Shown here piece after piece: positions 8,801 to 17,222 of a stretch of DNA of 64,000 nt. A program made the translations under genes and the position numbers. This stretch comes from Salinimicrobium profundisediminis (GTDB lineage Bacteria; Bacteroidota; Bacteroidia; Flavobacteriales; Flavobacteriaceae). The stretch is from contig NZ_JAPJDA010000005.1 of assembly GCF_026241755.1 (NCBI RefSeq), positions 62,001-126,000 on the forward strand, given 5' to 3'. Under the pieces are notes generated by a model. That model saw nothing but the letters and a program-made list of their open reading frames with translations, searched no databases and was not told where the DNA came from. The number at the start of each line of letters is the position of its first letter. Position 1 is the stretch's first letter.

Positions 8801-10153
8801 ATGATCCTTTCAAAAAACCCATATACAGGGGAAACCCTGCAAGAACATAAAGAATCAACTTCAGAAGATATCGACAAAGCACTGGAAAAAGCTACGGCAG
8901 TATTCCGGGAGTGGAAAACCACATCTTTCTCATTTCGGTCAAAGCTTATGCTGAAAGCTTCCGAAGAACTTAAAAAAAATAAGCAGGAATATGCCGAAAC
9001 TATTACCAAAGAAATGGGGAAACCTATTAAACAGGCTATTGCTGAAGTAGAAAAGTGCGCCTGGGTGTGCGAATATTATGCTGAAAATGCCGAAGCACAA
9101 CTTGCTCCTGAAACTATAGAAACTGATGCCGAAAAAAGCTACATCAATTATGCGCCTTTAGGAGTGATTATGGCAATTATGCCGTGGAATTACCCTTTTT
9201 GGCAGGTATTCAGGTTCGCGGCTCCGGCTTTAATGGCGGGGAATGTTGGGGTGCTTAAACACGCTAGCAATGTGATGATGTGCGGGAAGAATATCGAAAA
9301 AGTGTTTATAAGAGCCGGCTTCCCTGAAGGTTGTTTCCAAAATCTCACCATTGGAAGTAAAAAAGTGGAGGAAGTGGTGAAAGATAAAAGAGTAAAAGCA
9401 GTGACCCTTACAGGCAGTGAAGGTGCCGGAGGCAGTGTTGCGGCGACAGCAGGAAAAGAAATAAAAAAATCGGTGCTCGAACTGGGTGGGAGCAATGCCC
9501 TGGTAGTTTTTGATGATGCCAATTTGGAAGAAACCGTCAAAACCTGTGTACAGGCAAGGTTTCAAAACACCGGACAGAGCTGTATAGCCGGAAAACGCCT
9601 TTTGCTGCATAATAATATTGCTGAAAAGTTCACTGAAATGTTCCTCAAAGAGGTTAAGGAATTAAAAGCGGGAGATCCTATAGATGAAGATACTTTTATT
9701 GGCGTACAGGCTAGGGAAGACCTGGCGAAAGACCTGGAAAAGCAGGTAAATGATTCCGTTGAAATGGGCGCGAAGATCCTCACGGGTGGGGTGCGAAAAA
9801 AGGCATTTTACGCACCTACTGTTTTGAAAGATGTGACTCCTGAAATGCCGGTTTTTAAAGAGGAAACTTTTGGACCGGCCATAGGGATTACCACTTTTAG
9901 ATCTGATGAAGAAGCCGTAAAACTTATAAATTCGACCCAATTTGGCCTGGGAGTGTCTCTTTTTACGAAAAGCCGGGAAAAAGCTCAAAATCTTATTCCG
10001 AAAATAGAAGATGGGGCAGTGTTTGTCAATGAGCTGGTGAAAAGTGATCCGCGTTTACCTTTTGGAGGCACCAAAAAGTCGGGTTATGGCCGGGAACTAT
10101 CAAAATTTGGTATTAGAGAATTTGTAAATATCCAGACAGTGTATTTTAAGTAA
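8801..10153 (+). CDS. NAD(P)-dependent aldehyde dehydrogenase, succinate-semialdehyde type
   Basis: 450 residues. It oxidises an aldehyde to the acid with NAD(P). The start is the ATG at 8801 (MILSKNPYTGE); the open frame continues upstream to 8699, but that part reads as untranslated leader. The catalytic cysteine is Cys261 in TGQSCIAGKR and the general base is Glu227 in LELGGSNALVV; IMPWNYPFWQ is the cofactor-binding segment. The short N-terminus and SINP/SKNPYTGE-type beginning match the 450-460-residue succinate-semialdehyde dehydrogenase-like class of Bacteroidota; the true substrate is not proven. The Nudix gene starts 5 bases after it, so the two are very likely co-transcribed. Confidence 0.93.
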   Translation: MILSKNPYTGETLQEHKESTSEDIDKALEKATAVFREWKTTSFSFRSKLMLKASEELKKNKQEYAETITKEMGKPIKQAIAEVEKCAWVCEYYAENAEAQLAPETIETDAEKSYINYAPLGVIMAIMPWNYPFWQVFRFAAPALMAGNVGVLKHASNVMMCGKNIEKVFIRAGFPEGCFQNLTIGSKKVEEVVKDKRVKAVTLTGSEGAGGSVAATAGKEIKKSVLELGGSNALVVFDDANLEETVKTCVQARFQNTGQSCIAGKRLLLHNNIAEKFTEMFLKEVKELKAGDPIDEDTFIGVQAREDLAKDLEKQVNDSVEMGAKILTGGVRKKAFYAPTVLKDVTPEMPVFKEETFGPAIGITTFRSDEEAVKLINSTQFGLGVSLFTKSREKAQNLIPKIEDGAVFVNELVKSDPRLPFGGTKKSGYGRELSKFGIREFVNIQTVYFK

Positions 10154-10158
10154 GAAAT

Positions 10159-10587
10159 ATGGCAAGGCAGAATATATCAGTTACAACAGATAGTGTGATT
10201 TTTTTCAGAAATAATAATCAGCCAAAAGTGTTGCTGGTTAAGCGGAAAAAAGATCCTTTTAAGGACCAGTGGGCGCTTCCGGGAGGCTTTCTTGAAGATG
10301 AGGAACCCCTGGAGATTGGTGCCAAAAGAGAGCTTGCAGAAGAGACAGGTCTAAAAGTGGAAAACCTGAAACAACTTAAGGCTTTTGGAACCCCCGGAAG
10401 AGATCCCAGGGGCTGGACGATTAGTATTCCGTTTTGGGGCGAGGTAACTTCCGAAGAAAAAGTTGAGGGAAGCGATGATGCTGCCGATGCACGCTGGTTT
10501 TTTCTGAATGATCTACCCGAATTGGCTTTTGATCATTCCGAAATTCTTGAGCTTGCACGGGAGGCATTTCTGGGGCAAAATGATTAA
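10159..10587 (+). CDS. Nudix hydrolase
   Basis: 142 residues. It hydrolyses a nucleoside diphosphate linked to a moiety X. The Nudix box is complete, from Gly43 through Glu49, Arg57-Glu58 and Glu61-Glu62 to Gly64 (motif REXXEEXG reads RELAEETG). The segment before it, KDQWALPGGFL, is typical of ADP-ribose or 8-oxo-dGTP-type hydrolases. TPGRDPRGWTISIPFWG after the box resembles the ADP-ribose pyrophosphatase/NrtR-like group, which fits the adjacent NAD-dependent dehydrogenase, but there is no C-terminal winged helix, so it is not a NrtR regulator. Start ATG is 5 bases after the dehydrogenase stop; a thioesterase gene follows after 30 bases. Confidence 0.92.
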   Translation: MARQNISVTTDSVIFFRNNNQPKVLLVKRKKDPFKDQWALPGGFLEDEEPLEIGAKRELAEETGLKVENLKQLKAFGTPGRDPRGWTISIPFWGEVTSEEKVEGSDDAADARWFFLNDLPELAFDHSEILELAREAFLGQND

Positions 10588-10617
10588 CTTTATTGCCCTT
10601 AAAAAAATGAGTTCCCT

Positions 10618-11007
10618 ATGAGATTTCACACCCGAAAATGGATTAAACCACAAGACCTTAACCCCAATGGTACGCTTTTTGGCGGCCGCTTGTTAGAATG
10701 GATAGACGAGGAAGCTGCGCTTTACGCTATCATACAGCTGGAGAATTCCCGCACCGTTACAAAATTTATGAGTGAGATAGATTTCAAAAGCTCTGCCAGG
10801 GAAGGTGATATTATTGAAATAGGAATGGATGTGGTGAAGTTTGGAAATGCTTCCATAACCCTTCGTTCGGAAGTCCGTAATAAAATGACCCGCGAAGTGA
10901 TCATTACTATAGACCGGATTGTAATGGTTTCTCTTGATGAAAACGGAAAGGCAAAACCTCACGGTAAGACAAAGATCGAATACGTGAAAGACCGACTGAA
11001 AGATTAG
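10618..11007 (+). CDS. Acyl-CoA thioesterase, hotdog fold
   Basis: 129 residues, close to the size of YciA/BACH-type hotdog thioesterases, which hydrolyse acyl-CoA to free acid and CoA. The diagnostic N-terminal motif is present: NPNGTLFGGRLLEWIDEEAA (about residues 18-37), with the Asn and Asp that position the thioester. The hotdog helix and sheets follow (VTKFMSEIDFKSSAREGDIIEI). It is third in a compact plus-strand run with the aldehyde dehydrogenase and Nudix hydrolase, so the three may be co-transcribed, but no shared pathway is evident. A weak hairpin lies downstream. Confidence 0.9.
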   Translation: MRFHTRKWIKPQDLNPNGTLFGGRLLEWIDEEAALYAIIQLENSRTVTKFMSEIDFKSSAREGDIIEIGMDVVKFGNASITLRSEVRNKMTREVIITIDRIVMVSLDENGKAKPHGKTKIEYVKDRLKD

Positions 11008-11028
11008 CCGATTCTGGCATAAAACTAA

Positions 11029-11076
11029 AAACAGCACAAGCTTCAGGAGTTTTTAATACTGTTGCTGGTGCTGTTT
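11029..11076 (+). terminator. Weak terminator-like hairpin
   Basis: 9-bp stem AAACAGCAC (11029-11037) with GTGCTGTTT (11068-11076), 30-base loop, no long T-run. It may end the dehydrogenase-Nudix-thioesterase run. Confidence 0.35.
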
Positions 11077-11153
11077 GTTTGCTTTATTTCCAAGGTTTTC
11101 TAAACTCCCACTTTTTATAAAAATTCCTTCCGAAGAGAAGTGTAATGTAAAGC

Positions 11154-12434
11154 TTACTTGGACTGCAGGGGTTTAAGAGCTTTCAGAATATCGTCACCTG
11201 AAGGAGATTCGAATAGTTGCAAATCAAAATAAGGAATGGCAGCTATAAGGTGATCAAAGATATCGGCTGTAATAGCTTCATAATATTCCCATCTCTTGTC
11301 TTCGCTAAAGCAGTAAATTTCAATAGGAATTCCCTGAGTTGTGGGAGGAAGATGCCTTACCATCATGGTCATTTCCTTGTGTATCTTGGGATGCGCTTTT
11401 AAGTAAGAGAGGGCGTATTGCCTGAAAACACCCAGGTTGGTTTGATGTCTTCCATTGATAAGATGCTTTTTATCTACTCCCAACTTGCTATTATAAGCGT
11501 TGATCTCTTCCTGCTTTTCGTGTATGTATGAGGCAATCAAATCAAACTCCTGGAACCTAGCCAGATCTTCATCATTAATAAACCGTATGGAGTTTTGTTT
11601 AATATTAAGGGAACGTTTGATGCGCCGCCCGGGAGACTCCTGCATTCCCCGCCAGTTGTGGAAAGAATCAGAAATCAGGTTATAGGTAGGAATTGTGGTG
11701 TAAGTATTGTCCCAATTTTGGACTCTTACGGTGGCGAGGTTGATTTCGGTCACAAAACCATCGGCTCCATATTTACTGAAGGTTATCCAGTCTCCAATGC
11801 GCACAATATCGTTTACCGAAACCTGTATGGAGGCGATAAATCCAAGAATGGTGTCTTTGAAAATAAACAGGATAATGGCTGAAGCCGCTCCTAACGAAAT
11901 AAGAAAACCGACAACAGATTTTCCAGTAAGTTCCGAGAACATGAATATGATCCCTATAGACCAGAAAAATATGATAAGAATCTGTGCGTAACTCTCTATA
12001 GGCTTGTCGTGGTAACGCTCATGCCTTTTCATGTAATTCGTAGTGGTACGAACCAAGCTTCTTCCAATAAATACAGTAAGAAAAATAATATAGATGTCTA
12101 CCAGCTTTTCGAATACAGAGAGCAGCTTGGGGTAATCTTCAAATACTACAGGCACCGTAAGTATGAGCAACAAAAGCGGGAAGATGTTGCTTATATACCG
12201 CGGGAAATTGCTTTTTACAAGATAATCATCAAAGGTGGTTACGGTCTTATTCGTAAATCTTTGAAATGAGGTAAGCACCAGCTTCTTGGTGATGTAATGC
12301 ATAACATACCAAAGAACACCTACTATGGCAATGTTGATAAGCATGTTCAGAAAATGAGCGACATCTACGTCCATTCCCTGTTCAATAAAGTAGTTCGCTA
12401 AAAAGTTACCCAGTTCTCTTGTTTGTTCCTTCAT
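11154..12434 (-). CDS. MscS-family mechanosensitive ion channel (YbdG-like)
   Basis: 426 residues. Inner-membrane channel that releases solutes on hypo-osmotic shock. Several membrane helices (starting about residues 25, 75, 110, 150 and 175) lead into the MscS pore helix and beta domain (KDTILGFIASIQVSVNDIVRIGDWITF, then GFVTEINLATVRVQNWDNT at about 235-255). The long C-terminal cytoplasmic part with RRIKRSLNIKQNSIRF and ARFQEFDL resembles E. coli YbdG (MscM-like) rather than small MscS. The start ATG at 12434 follows the DUF3817 gene by 3 bases, so the two are one transcript. Role in osmotic protection is by family. Confidence 0.92.
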   Translation of the reverse strand: MKEQTRELGNFLANYFIEQGMDVDVAHFLNMLINIAIVGVLWYVMHYITKKLVLTSFQRFTNKTVTTFDDYLVKSNFPRYISNIFPLLLLILTVPVVFEDYPKLLSVFEKLVDIYIIFLTVFIGRSLVRTTTNYMKRHERYHDKPIESYAQILIIFFWSIGIIFMFSELTGKSVVGFLISLGAASAIILFIFKDTILGFIASIQVSVNDIVRIGDWITFSKYGADGFVTEINLATVRVQNWDNTYTTIPTYNLISDSFHNWRGMQESPGRRIKRSLNIKQNSIRFINDEDLARFQEFDLIASYIHEKQEEINAYNSKLGVDKKHLINGRHQTNLGVFRQYALSYLKAHPKIHKEMTMMVRHLPPTTQGIPIEIYCFSEDKRWEYYEAITADIFDHLIAAIPYFDLQLFESPSGDDILKALKPLQSK

Positions 12435-12437
12435 CCT

Positions 12438-12722
12438 CTAGAGATATTTCTTCTCTACATAAAAAGGGCCCAGGGGCAACACAGAACTAAGACAAACAAT
12501 GAGCAAAGTTTTTGTCTTCCACTGTAAAGGTTTGAATAGTAGTAAAGCTCCAAAGATATAGGCTACAAATAATAAACCGTGGGCCATTCCCACAATACGC
12601 ACCATTTCTGGCGCTTCCCAAATGTACTTTAGAGGCATGGCAATGAGTAGAAGGACCAGAAAGGAAACCCCTTCAAAAATGCTTATCCACTTAAATATTT
12701 TTACTTGTGATTCTAATGACAT
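12438..12722 (-). CDS. DUF3817 small membrane protein
   Basis: 94 residues starting at the ATG at 12722 (MSLESQVKIFKWISIFEGVSF); an in-frame TTG at 12746 would add 8 residues. Three hydrophobic segments (about residues 10-30, 45-60, 70-85), with the conserved GISFEG-like and GxxHGxLF patterns (EGVSFLVLLL, VGMAHGLLFVAYIF) of DUF3817. Members are found in many bacteria as integral membrane proteins, and the domain can be fused to transporters, but no biochemical role is established. First gene of a pair with the mechanosensitive channel, 3 bases away, which suggests a linked membrane function. Confidence 0.85.
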   Translation of the reverse strand: MSLESQVKIFKWISIFEGVSFLVLLLIAMPLKYIWEAPEMVRIVGMAHGLLFVAYIFGALLLFKPLQWKTKTLLIVCLSSVLPLGPFYVEKKYL

Positions 12723-12938
12723 AGCTGTGCTTTTTTCAAGTTGCAAATATACCTTAAAAGGTCTTAAAATGAGGTTGAAAATTCCTAATTTATTTCCCGG
12801 ATGGCTCCTGCTGAAGCTCTTGTTCTTTGAATGTTAATCACATATTAGCAGTATGTAAAAGACATAACATTTTAGGTCGTGGCCTCTCAATTTTAGTGGT
12901 TAATTTCTTAATTTGCGGGATACTCAGAAATAGTAAAA

Positions 12939-13967
12939 ATGAATAAAAAAATACTGGTCACCGGTGGATTGGGTTTTATAGGATCCCATACGGTGGTTGC
13001 ACTTCAGGAAAGAGGTTTTGATGTAGTAATTATAGATAATCTTTCAAACTCCTCAATCGAAGTCCTGGGTGGCATAACGAAGATCACCCGAATTTCTCCG
13101 GAATTTGAAAATCTGGATCTGCGGGACAAACAGGCAGTTAATAATTTTTTTGAAAAATATCAGGATATAGACGGGGTTATACATTTCGCTGCTTCTAAGG
13201 CTGTGGGAGAAAGTGTCCAGAATCCGTTGCTCTACTATGAAAATAACCTCAATACTCTTATCTATCTGTTACAACAGCTAAAGGAAAAGGAGGCGCCAAA
13301 ATTCATCTTTAGTTCTTCCTGTACTGTTTATGGCCAGGCAGATGAATTACCTATTACTGAAAACGCCCCTGTTAAGAAAGCAGAATCCCCTTACGGAAAT
13401 ACAAAACAAATTGGCGAAGAGATCATTTTTGACACCTGTAGTGCGGTACCGCATTTAAAAGCAATTTCTTTGCGATATTTCAATCCCATAGGAGCCCATC
13501 ATTCTGCAAATATTGGAGAATTGCCTATAGGAACACCTCAAAACCTGGTGCCGTATATCACTCAAACTGCAGCCGGAAAAAGAGAACAGCTTTCCATTTT
13601 TGGTAATGATTATCCTACACCAGATGGTACCTGTATCAGGGATTATATTCATGTAATGGATTTAGCTCGTGCCCATGTAATTGCCTTAGAGCGCCTACTG
13701 GATGATGAGCAGGCCGAAAATTACGAGGTCTTTAATCTAGGGACCGGAAAAGGAAATTCTGTTTTAGAAGCCGTAAAGGCTTTTGAAAAGGTATCAGGAA
13801 AAAAACTGCCCTATACCTTTGTTGACAGAAGGGAAGGGGATATTGTTGCTGCTTATGCCGATACTACCAAAGCCAACGGAGTGCTAAACTGGACAGCAGA
13901 ATTTAATATTGAAGATGCTATGGAAAGTGCCTGGAAATGGCAGCAGAAGCTAGAGGAGAAAAATTAG
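12939..13967 (+). CDS. galE: UDP-glucose 4-epimerase
   Basis: 342 residues, full length. Interconverts UDP-glucose and UDP-galactose using tightly bound NAD. Glycine-rich loop GGLGFIGSH at 9-17, catalytic Ser127 in SSSCTVYG, and Tyr152/Lys156 in SPYGNTK are all present; RYFNPIGAH and the DGTCIRDYIHVMDLA motif confirm the extended SDR GalE group. It feeds cell-surface polysaccharide synthesis. It stands alone; the 190-base upstream region shows TAATTTG-like sequence but no exact promoter. A long inverted-repeat element follows its stop. Confidence 0.95.
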   Translation: MNKKILVTGGLGFIGSHTVVALQERGFDVVIIDNLSNSSIEVLGGITKITRISPEFENLDLRDKQAVNNFFEKYQDIDGVIHFAASKAVGESVQNPLLYYENNLNTLIYLLQQLKEKEAPKFIFSSSCTVYGQADELPITENAPVKKAESPYGNTKQIGEEIIFDTCSAVPHLKAISLRYFNPIGAHHSANIGELPIGTPQNLVPYITQTAAGKREQLSIFGNDYPTPDGTCIRDYIHVMDLARAHVIALERLLDDEQAENYEVFNLGTGKGNSVLEAVKAFEKVSGKKLPYTFVDRREGDIVAAYADTTKANGVLNWTAEFNIEDAMESAWKWQQKLEEKN

Positions 13968-13974
13968 AAAAAGT

Positions 13975-14095
13975 AAACTGTCTAAAATATAAGCTTAAAG
14001 GCTAATTCAAACTTTGTGTGTACTTTCCTGAAGGAAAGTTCTAGAACCCAATCTCTCACATTGAGCTCATAAGGGATTTACATTTTAGACAGTTT
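13975..14095. repeat. 121-base inverted-repeat element with an inner hairpin
   Basis: Two perfect 14-base arms (AAACTGTCTAAAAT at 13975-13988 and its complement at 14082-14095) enclose 93 bases. Inside is a 7-bp hairpin ACTTTCC-TGAA-GGAAAGT (14022-14039). No open frame fits in it. It could be a MITE-like remnant or a structured RNA between galE and yqaE. I see no clear target-site duplication. Confidence 0.55.
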
Positions 14096-14107
14096 TATAT
14101 GCTTCAG

Positions 14108-14251
14108 TTAGTTTACAATAAACGCATGAATAACTCCGGGTAACCAACCTATTAATGTCAGGATAATGCTTATCAAGAGAGTTGTTCCTACTCCATGGTT
14201 TAAATAAACTGCTAAAGGAGGTAAAAGGATATTCAATATGATTGTCAGCAT
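14108..14251 (-). CDS. YqaE/Pmp3 family small membrane protein
   Basis: Forty-seven residues, two transmembrane helices, too short for routine gene finding. It reads MLTIILNILLPPLAV, then YLNHGVGTTLLISIILTLIG, then WLPGVIHAFIVN. The PPLAV near the end of helix 1 and the WLPGVIHAF after helix 2 are hallmarks of the YqaE/Pmp3 (UPF0057) family of proteolipids, which in yeast and plants affect membrane potential and salt tolerance; the bacterial role is poorly known. Its ATG follows an A-rich stretch, and a palindrome TTGGTT-ATAC-AACCAA (14265-14280) lies 14 bases upstream as a possible operator. Convergent with galE. Confidence 0.85.
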   Translation of the reverse strand: MLTIILNILLPPLAVYLNHGVGTTLLISIILTLIGWLPGVIHAFIVN

Positions 14252-14466
14252 GTTTCTTTTTTTATTGGTTATACAACCAAATTAATGATAAATTATTAAA
14301 ATTTCTCCGCATATTTTTGGTTTAGCTTCAATTTAACATGCAGATAATTAATATCTTAAGACCTCTATAAAATGGATCTTAAAAAGTAAAGAGCTACTAA
14401 CTTCATTCAGTAGCCCTAACTAAAAAGTTCATCGGGAAAAGGCTATCTTCGCAAAAAATTAGTGCA

Positions 14467-15579
14467 ATGACATTTAAGGACCTGGGAGTATCAGAAGACA
14501 TTATTAAAGGCTTGAACGAGATGGGGATTATAAACCCAACAAAGATTCAGGAAGCTGCAATCCCAATATTAACCGAAGGAGAGGTAGATTTTGTGGGGCA
14601 GGCACAGACAGGTACCGGGAAAACAGCAGCCTTTGGTTTGCCTATTCTCGCACAGGTTGATCCTGCTAAAGATGAAATACAGGCTTTAATTCTTGCACCA
14701 ACCAGAGAATTGGGGCAGCAAATTGCCAGACAACTTTTTAAATTCACCAAGTATACCGATAAAGTTTTTACTGAAGCTGTTTATGGCGGTGAGAAAATAG
14801 ATATACAGATCTCCAGACTTAACCGCCCTACTCAAATTGTAGTAGCTACACCCGGAAGGTTGATTGACCTTATGAAGCGTAAAGCTATTGATATTAGGAA
14901 GGTAAAGACCCTGGTGCTTGATGAGGCAGATGAAATGCTGAGCATGGGCTTTAAAAAGGATCTTACCGAAATATTGGAAGGTACCTATTCACAGGAAAGA
15001 AATGTATGGCTTTTCTCGGCTACCATGCCGCAGGATCTTAATGAGATCATTAATAAATACGTCAAAAAGAATGCCCGTAAAGTGAGCATTGATAAAGAGG
15101 ATGCTGTAAACACCGGTATAGAACATCAATTTGTGACCGGTGATGACAACAGTAAACTTGATACGCTTGCATACTTTCTTAAAAGTCAGGGGAAAAAGCG
15201 TGGAATCATTTTCACGAAAACAAAAACCGCGGCAAGAACGCTCTCAAAACAATTGGCTGCTAAAAATTACGAAGTTGGATTACTTGAAGGCGATATGCTT
15301 CAGAAAGACCGGGATAAAGTAATGAGAGCTTTTAAGGGAAAAAACCTGAGGCTATTGGTTTCTACTGATGTTGCTGCCAGGGGTATTGATGTGGCTAATC
15401 TTGGTTTTGTGGTGCACTATCAACTGCCAGATCAAACCGATTACTACACTCACCGAAGTGGCCGTACTGCAAGAGCCGGAAATACCGGGTTATCACTCGC
15501 CCTTGTTAATCAATATGAACTTAAAAAGCTGCGCCAGATGGAAAGGGAATTAAATATAAAATTCACCCAGATTCGCTAA
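14467..15579 (+). CDS. DEAD-box ATP-dependent RNA helicase, core only
   Basis: 370 residues: both RecA-like domains and almost nothing else. It has the Q motif (NPTKIQEAAIP), motif I AQTGTGKT at 46-53, PTRELGQQ, TPGRLID, DEADEML, SAT (FSATMPQ) and, in domain 2, STDVAARGIDV and HRSGRTARAG. It lacks the C-terminal RNA-binding extension of CsdA/DbpA, so RNA substrate choice must come from the core or a partner. It unwinds short RNA duplexes, possibly in ribosome assembly or cold adaptation. A near-consensus -7 element TATCTTCG sits at 14444-14451. It ends exactly against the convergent CDF gene. Confidence 0.94.
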   Translation: MTFKDLGVSEDIIKGLNEMGIINPTKIQEAAIPILTEGEVDFVGQAQTGTGKTAAFGLPILAQVDPAKDEIQALILAPTRELGQQIARQLFKFTKYTDKVFTEAVYGGEKIDIQISRLNRPTQIVVATPGRLIDLMKRKAIDIRKVKTLVLDEADEMLSMGFKKDLTEILEGTYSQERNVWLFSATMPQDLNEIINKYVKKNARKVSIDKEDAVNTGIEHQFVTGDDNSKLDTLAYFLKSQGKKRGIIFTKTKTAARTLSKQLAAKNYEVGLLEGDMLQKDRDKVMRAFKGKNLRLLVSTDVAARGIDVANLGFVVHYQLPDQTDYYTHRSGRTARAGNTGLSLALVNQYELKKLRQMERELNIKFTQIR

Positions 15580-16452
15580 TTAGAGAAGATCACAGCTTTC
15601 TTTGTCAAGTTCGGTCTCTATGGTGTAATGGTCAAAATGATACTCCTGCAGTACATTTTTCACCGCCCGCTTTACATCCAGTAACTGCTGGAATTTACTG
15701 ATGTCTTCTAGCTTTATGTGGGTGGTAAATACATGATCTGTACCTTCAAGGGACCATACATGCATGTGGTGCAGGGAGGCAATATGTGGAATAGCCTGGA
15801 TTTTATGTTCGATTTCCTCAAGATTGATCTCTTTTGGAACTCCCTGTAAAAAGATAAACAGGGTTTCTTTAAGTCGCTTAAAAACATTGTAAAGAATAAA
15901 AACGGTGATTAGCAGCGATAGGGCAGGATCAAGATAAGGGGTTTCGTAAAAATGCAGTACTATAGATACAATAAGAACTGCTACCCACCCCAGCACATCT
16001 TCTATGAGGTGCCAGGAAACCACTTTCTCATTCATAGAAGAGCCTTTTGAGAGTTTCCAGGCTGCAAGGCCATTAACAGCAACTCCAACCAGGGCAAAGA
16101 CCAGCATCCCGGTAGCATCAGAATATTCAGGATTTATAAGGCGGTCAATAGCTTCAGATATTACATATATTGAACCCCCAATGAGTACAAGGCTGTTAAT
16201 TAATGCACCTAAGAGTGAAAAGCGCTTATAGCCAAAACTGAACCTGTTATTTCGTCCCTGTCTCGATTTGTTTTGCAGATACCAGGAGCTGCCAAGGGAA
16301 ATGGTATCCCCAAGATCGTGGACAGCATCTGAGATAATGGCCACACTGTTTACGTAAAATCCTCCAATGAGTTCAAAAACTGTAAAGGCGGCATTGAGAA
16401 AAAAAGCGAATTTTATATTCTTACTTGATCCGTGGTGGTGATCGTGACCCAT
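15580..16452 (-). CDS. Cation diffusion facilitator (Zn/Co/Cd efflux, CzcD/ZitB-like)
   Basis: 290 residues from the ATG at 16452 (MGHDHHHGSS); an upstream in-frame TTG at 16476 is less likely. Proton-coupled export of divalent metals across the inner membrane. A His-rich N-terminus (HDHHH) is followed by six membrane helices; the metal site is seen as SDAVHDLGD in helix 2 and HLIED in helix 5, the HxxxD pattern. The C-terminal ferredoxin-like domain (about 205-290) has HMHVWSLEGTDHVF. The start codon sits two bases after a terminator-like hairpin in the minus transcript. It is third in the minus-strand order after the conserved protein and the VTT gene. Confidence 0.92.
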   Translation of the reverse strand: MGHDHHHGSSKNIKFAFFLNAAFTVFELIGGFYVNSVAIISDAVHDLGDTISLGSSWYLQNKSRQGRNNRFSFGYKRFSLLGALINSLVLIGGSIYVISEAIDRLINPEYSDATGMLVFALVGVAVNGLAAWKLSKGSSMNEKVVSWHLIEDVLGWVAVLIVSIVLHFYETPYLDPALSLLITVFILYNVFKRLKETLFIFLQGVPKEINLEEIEHKIQAIPHIASLHHMHVWSLEGTDHVFTTHIKLEDISKFQQLLDVKRAVKNVLQEYHFDHYTIETELDKESCDLL

Positions 16453-16490
16453 AAAAAATCCCGTTTTGTCTCTCAAAAATACGGGATTTT
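16453..16490 (-). terminator. Terminator- or attenuator-like hairpin directly before the CDF start
   Basis: In the minus-strand transcript a 10-bp stem (16481-16490 with 16455-16464, sequence AAAATCCCGT) is followed by a run of six U, and then immediately by the CDF ATG. The 16-base loop includes a TCTCAAAAAT half-copy of the palindromic repeat. It may end the VTT gene's message or attenuate read-through into the metal exporter. Confidence 0.55.
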
Positions 16491-16521
16491 AAAAGGATTT
16501 TGGAGCGTTGCTCCTTATATT

Positions 16522-17163
16522 TTATACAATCTTAAAGATCACAAGTGCGTAACCGTAGAATCTTATGAATCTCAAGAGGCCAAATAATAAGTAATATCTG
16601 AATTTGTAATTGATAATCCCTGCGGCCACACTGGTTATAGAAAATGGAATGGGTAAAAGAGCTCCTACTACAATAAGAAATCCGCCCCATTTTTCAGTAT
16701 TTTTGATGTGCTTTGCCATTTTAGTCTCCATAGCGTCATGTACTGCCGGGATCATTTTAATGGCCTTACCCATCCAGTAAGAAATAATTCCGCCTAAATA
16801 AGAAGCCAGGGCCAACAAGCTAAGATAAGTTATGGGCATGGCTGATTTCCCTGACCATGCGATAAAAAGCTCGGGGGGAACCAATCCAAGAAAAATAGAT
16901 TCAGAAGCCAAAAATACCGCCAGTATTCCAACAGGAGAATAGGTCTCGGTAACCGTAACCAGAATGCTGTTGATGTTGATTACATACTCGTTAATTGCAA
17001 ATAGAGCAGCAAGAAAAAGTAGGACCGGTAAAATGGCCTTTTTGAGACTATTGCCTACAAACTTGTAGAATCCTGTGTAATTGTAATATTGGTGAAGTAA
17101 TTTCCAGCGTGGTTTTTTGTTCAAGACAACCTCATTTTTCTTTTTCATATTCAACTTCTTCAT
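16522..17163 (-). CDS. DedA/VTT (SNARE-associated) family membrane protein
   Basis: 213 residues from the ATG at 17163; the open frame extends upstream to a TTG at 17193, and another ATG lies at 17148. Basic N-terminus, then about five hydrophobic segments. The VTT-type features are a re-entrant loop EPELFIAWSGK-like sequence (GLVPPELFIAWSG), the GGIISYWMGK turn and GALLPIPFSITSVAAG, which resembles the DedA GRFIPxxRT region, but the arginines are missing, as in the YqaA group. Relatives flip lipids such as undecaprenyl phosphate; substrate unknown here. It lies 59 bases downstream of the conserved hypothetical in the same direction. Confidence 0.8.
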   Translation of the reverse strand: MKKLNMKKKNEVVLNKKPRWKLLHQYYNYTGFYKFVGNSLKKAILPVLLFLAALFAINEYVININSILVTVTETYSPVGILAVFLASESIFLGLVPPELFIAWSGKSAMPITYLSLLALASYLGGIISYWMGKAIKMIPAVHDAMETKMAKHIKNTEKWGGFLIVVGALLPIPFSITSVAAGIINYKFRYYLLFGLLRFIRFYGYALVIFKIV

Positions 17164-17222
17164 TAAATGGCTCTTTATTAATAATCTTTTCAATTATTGA
17201 GCCAATCCAACAAAACGAAAGG

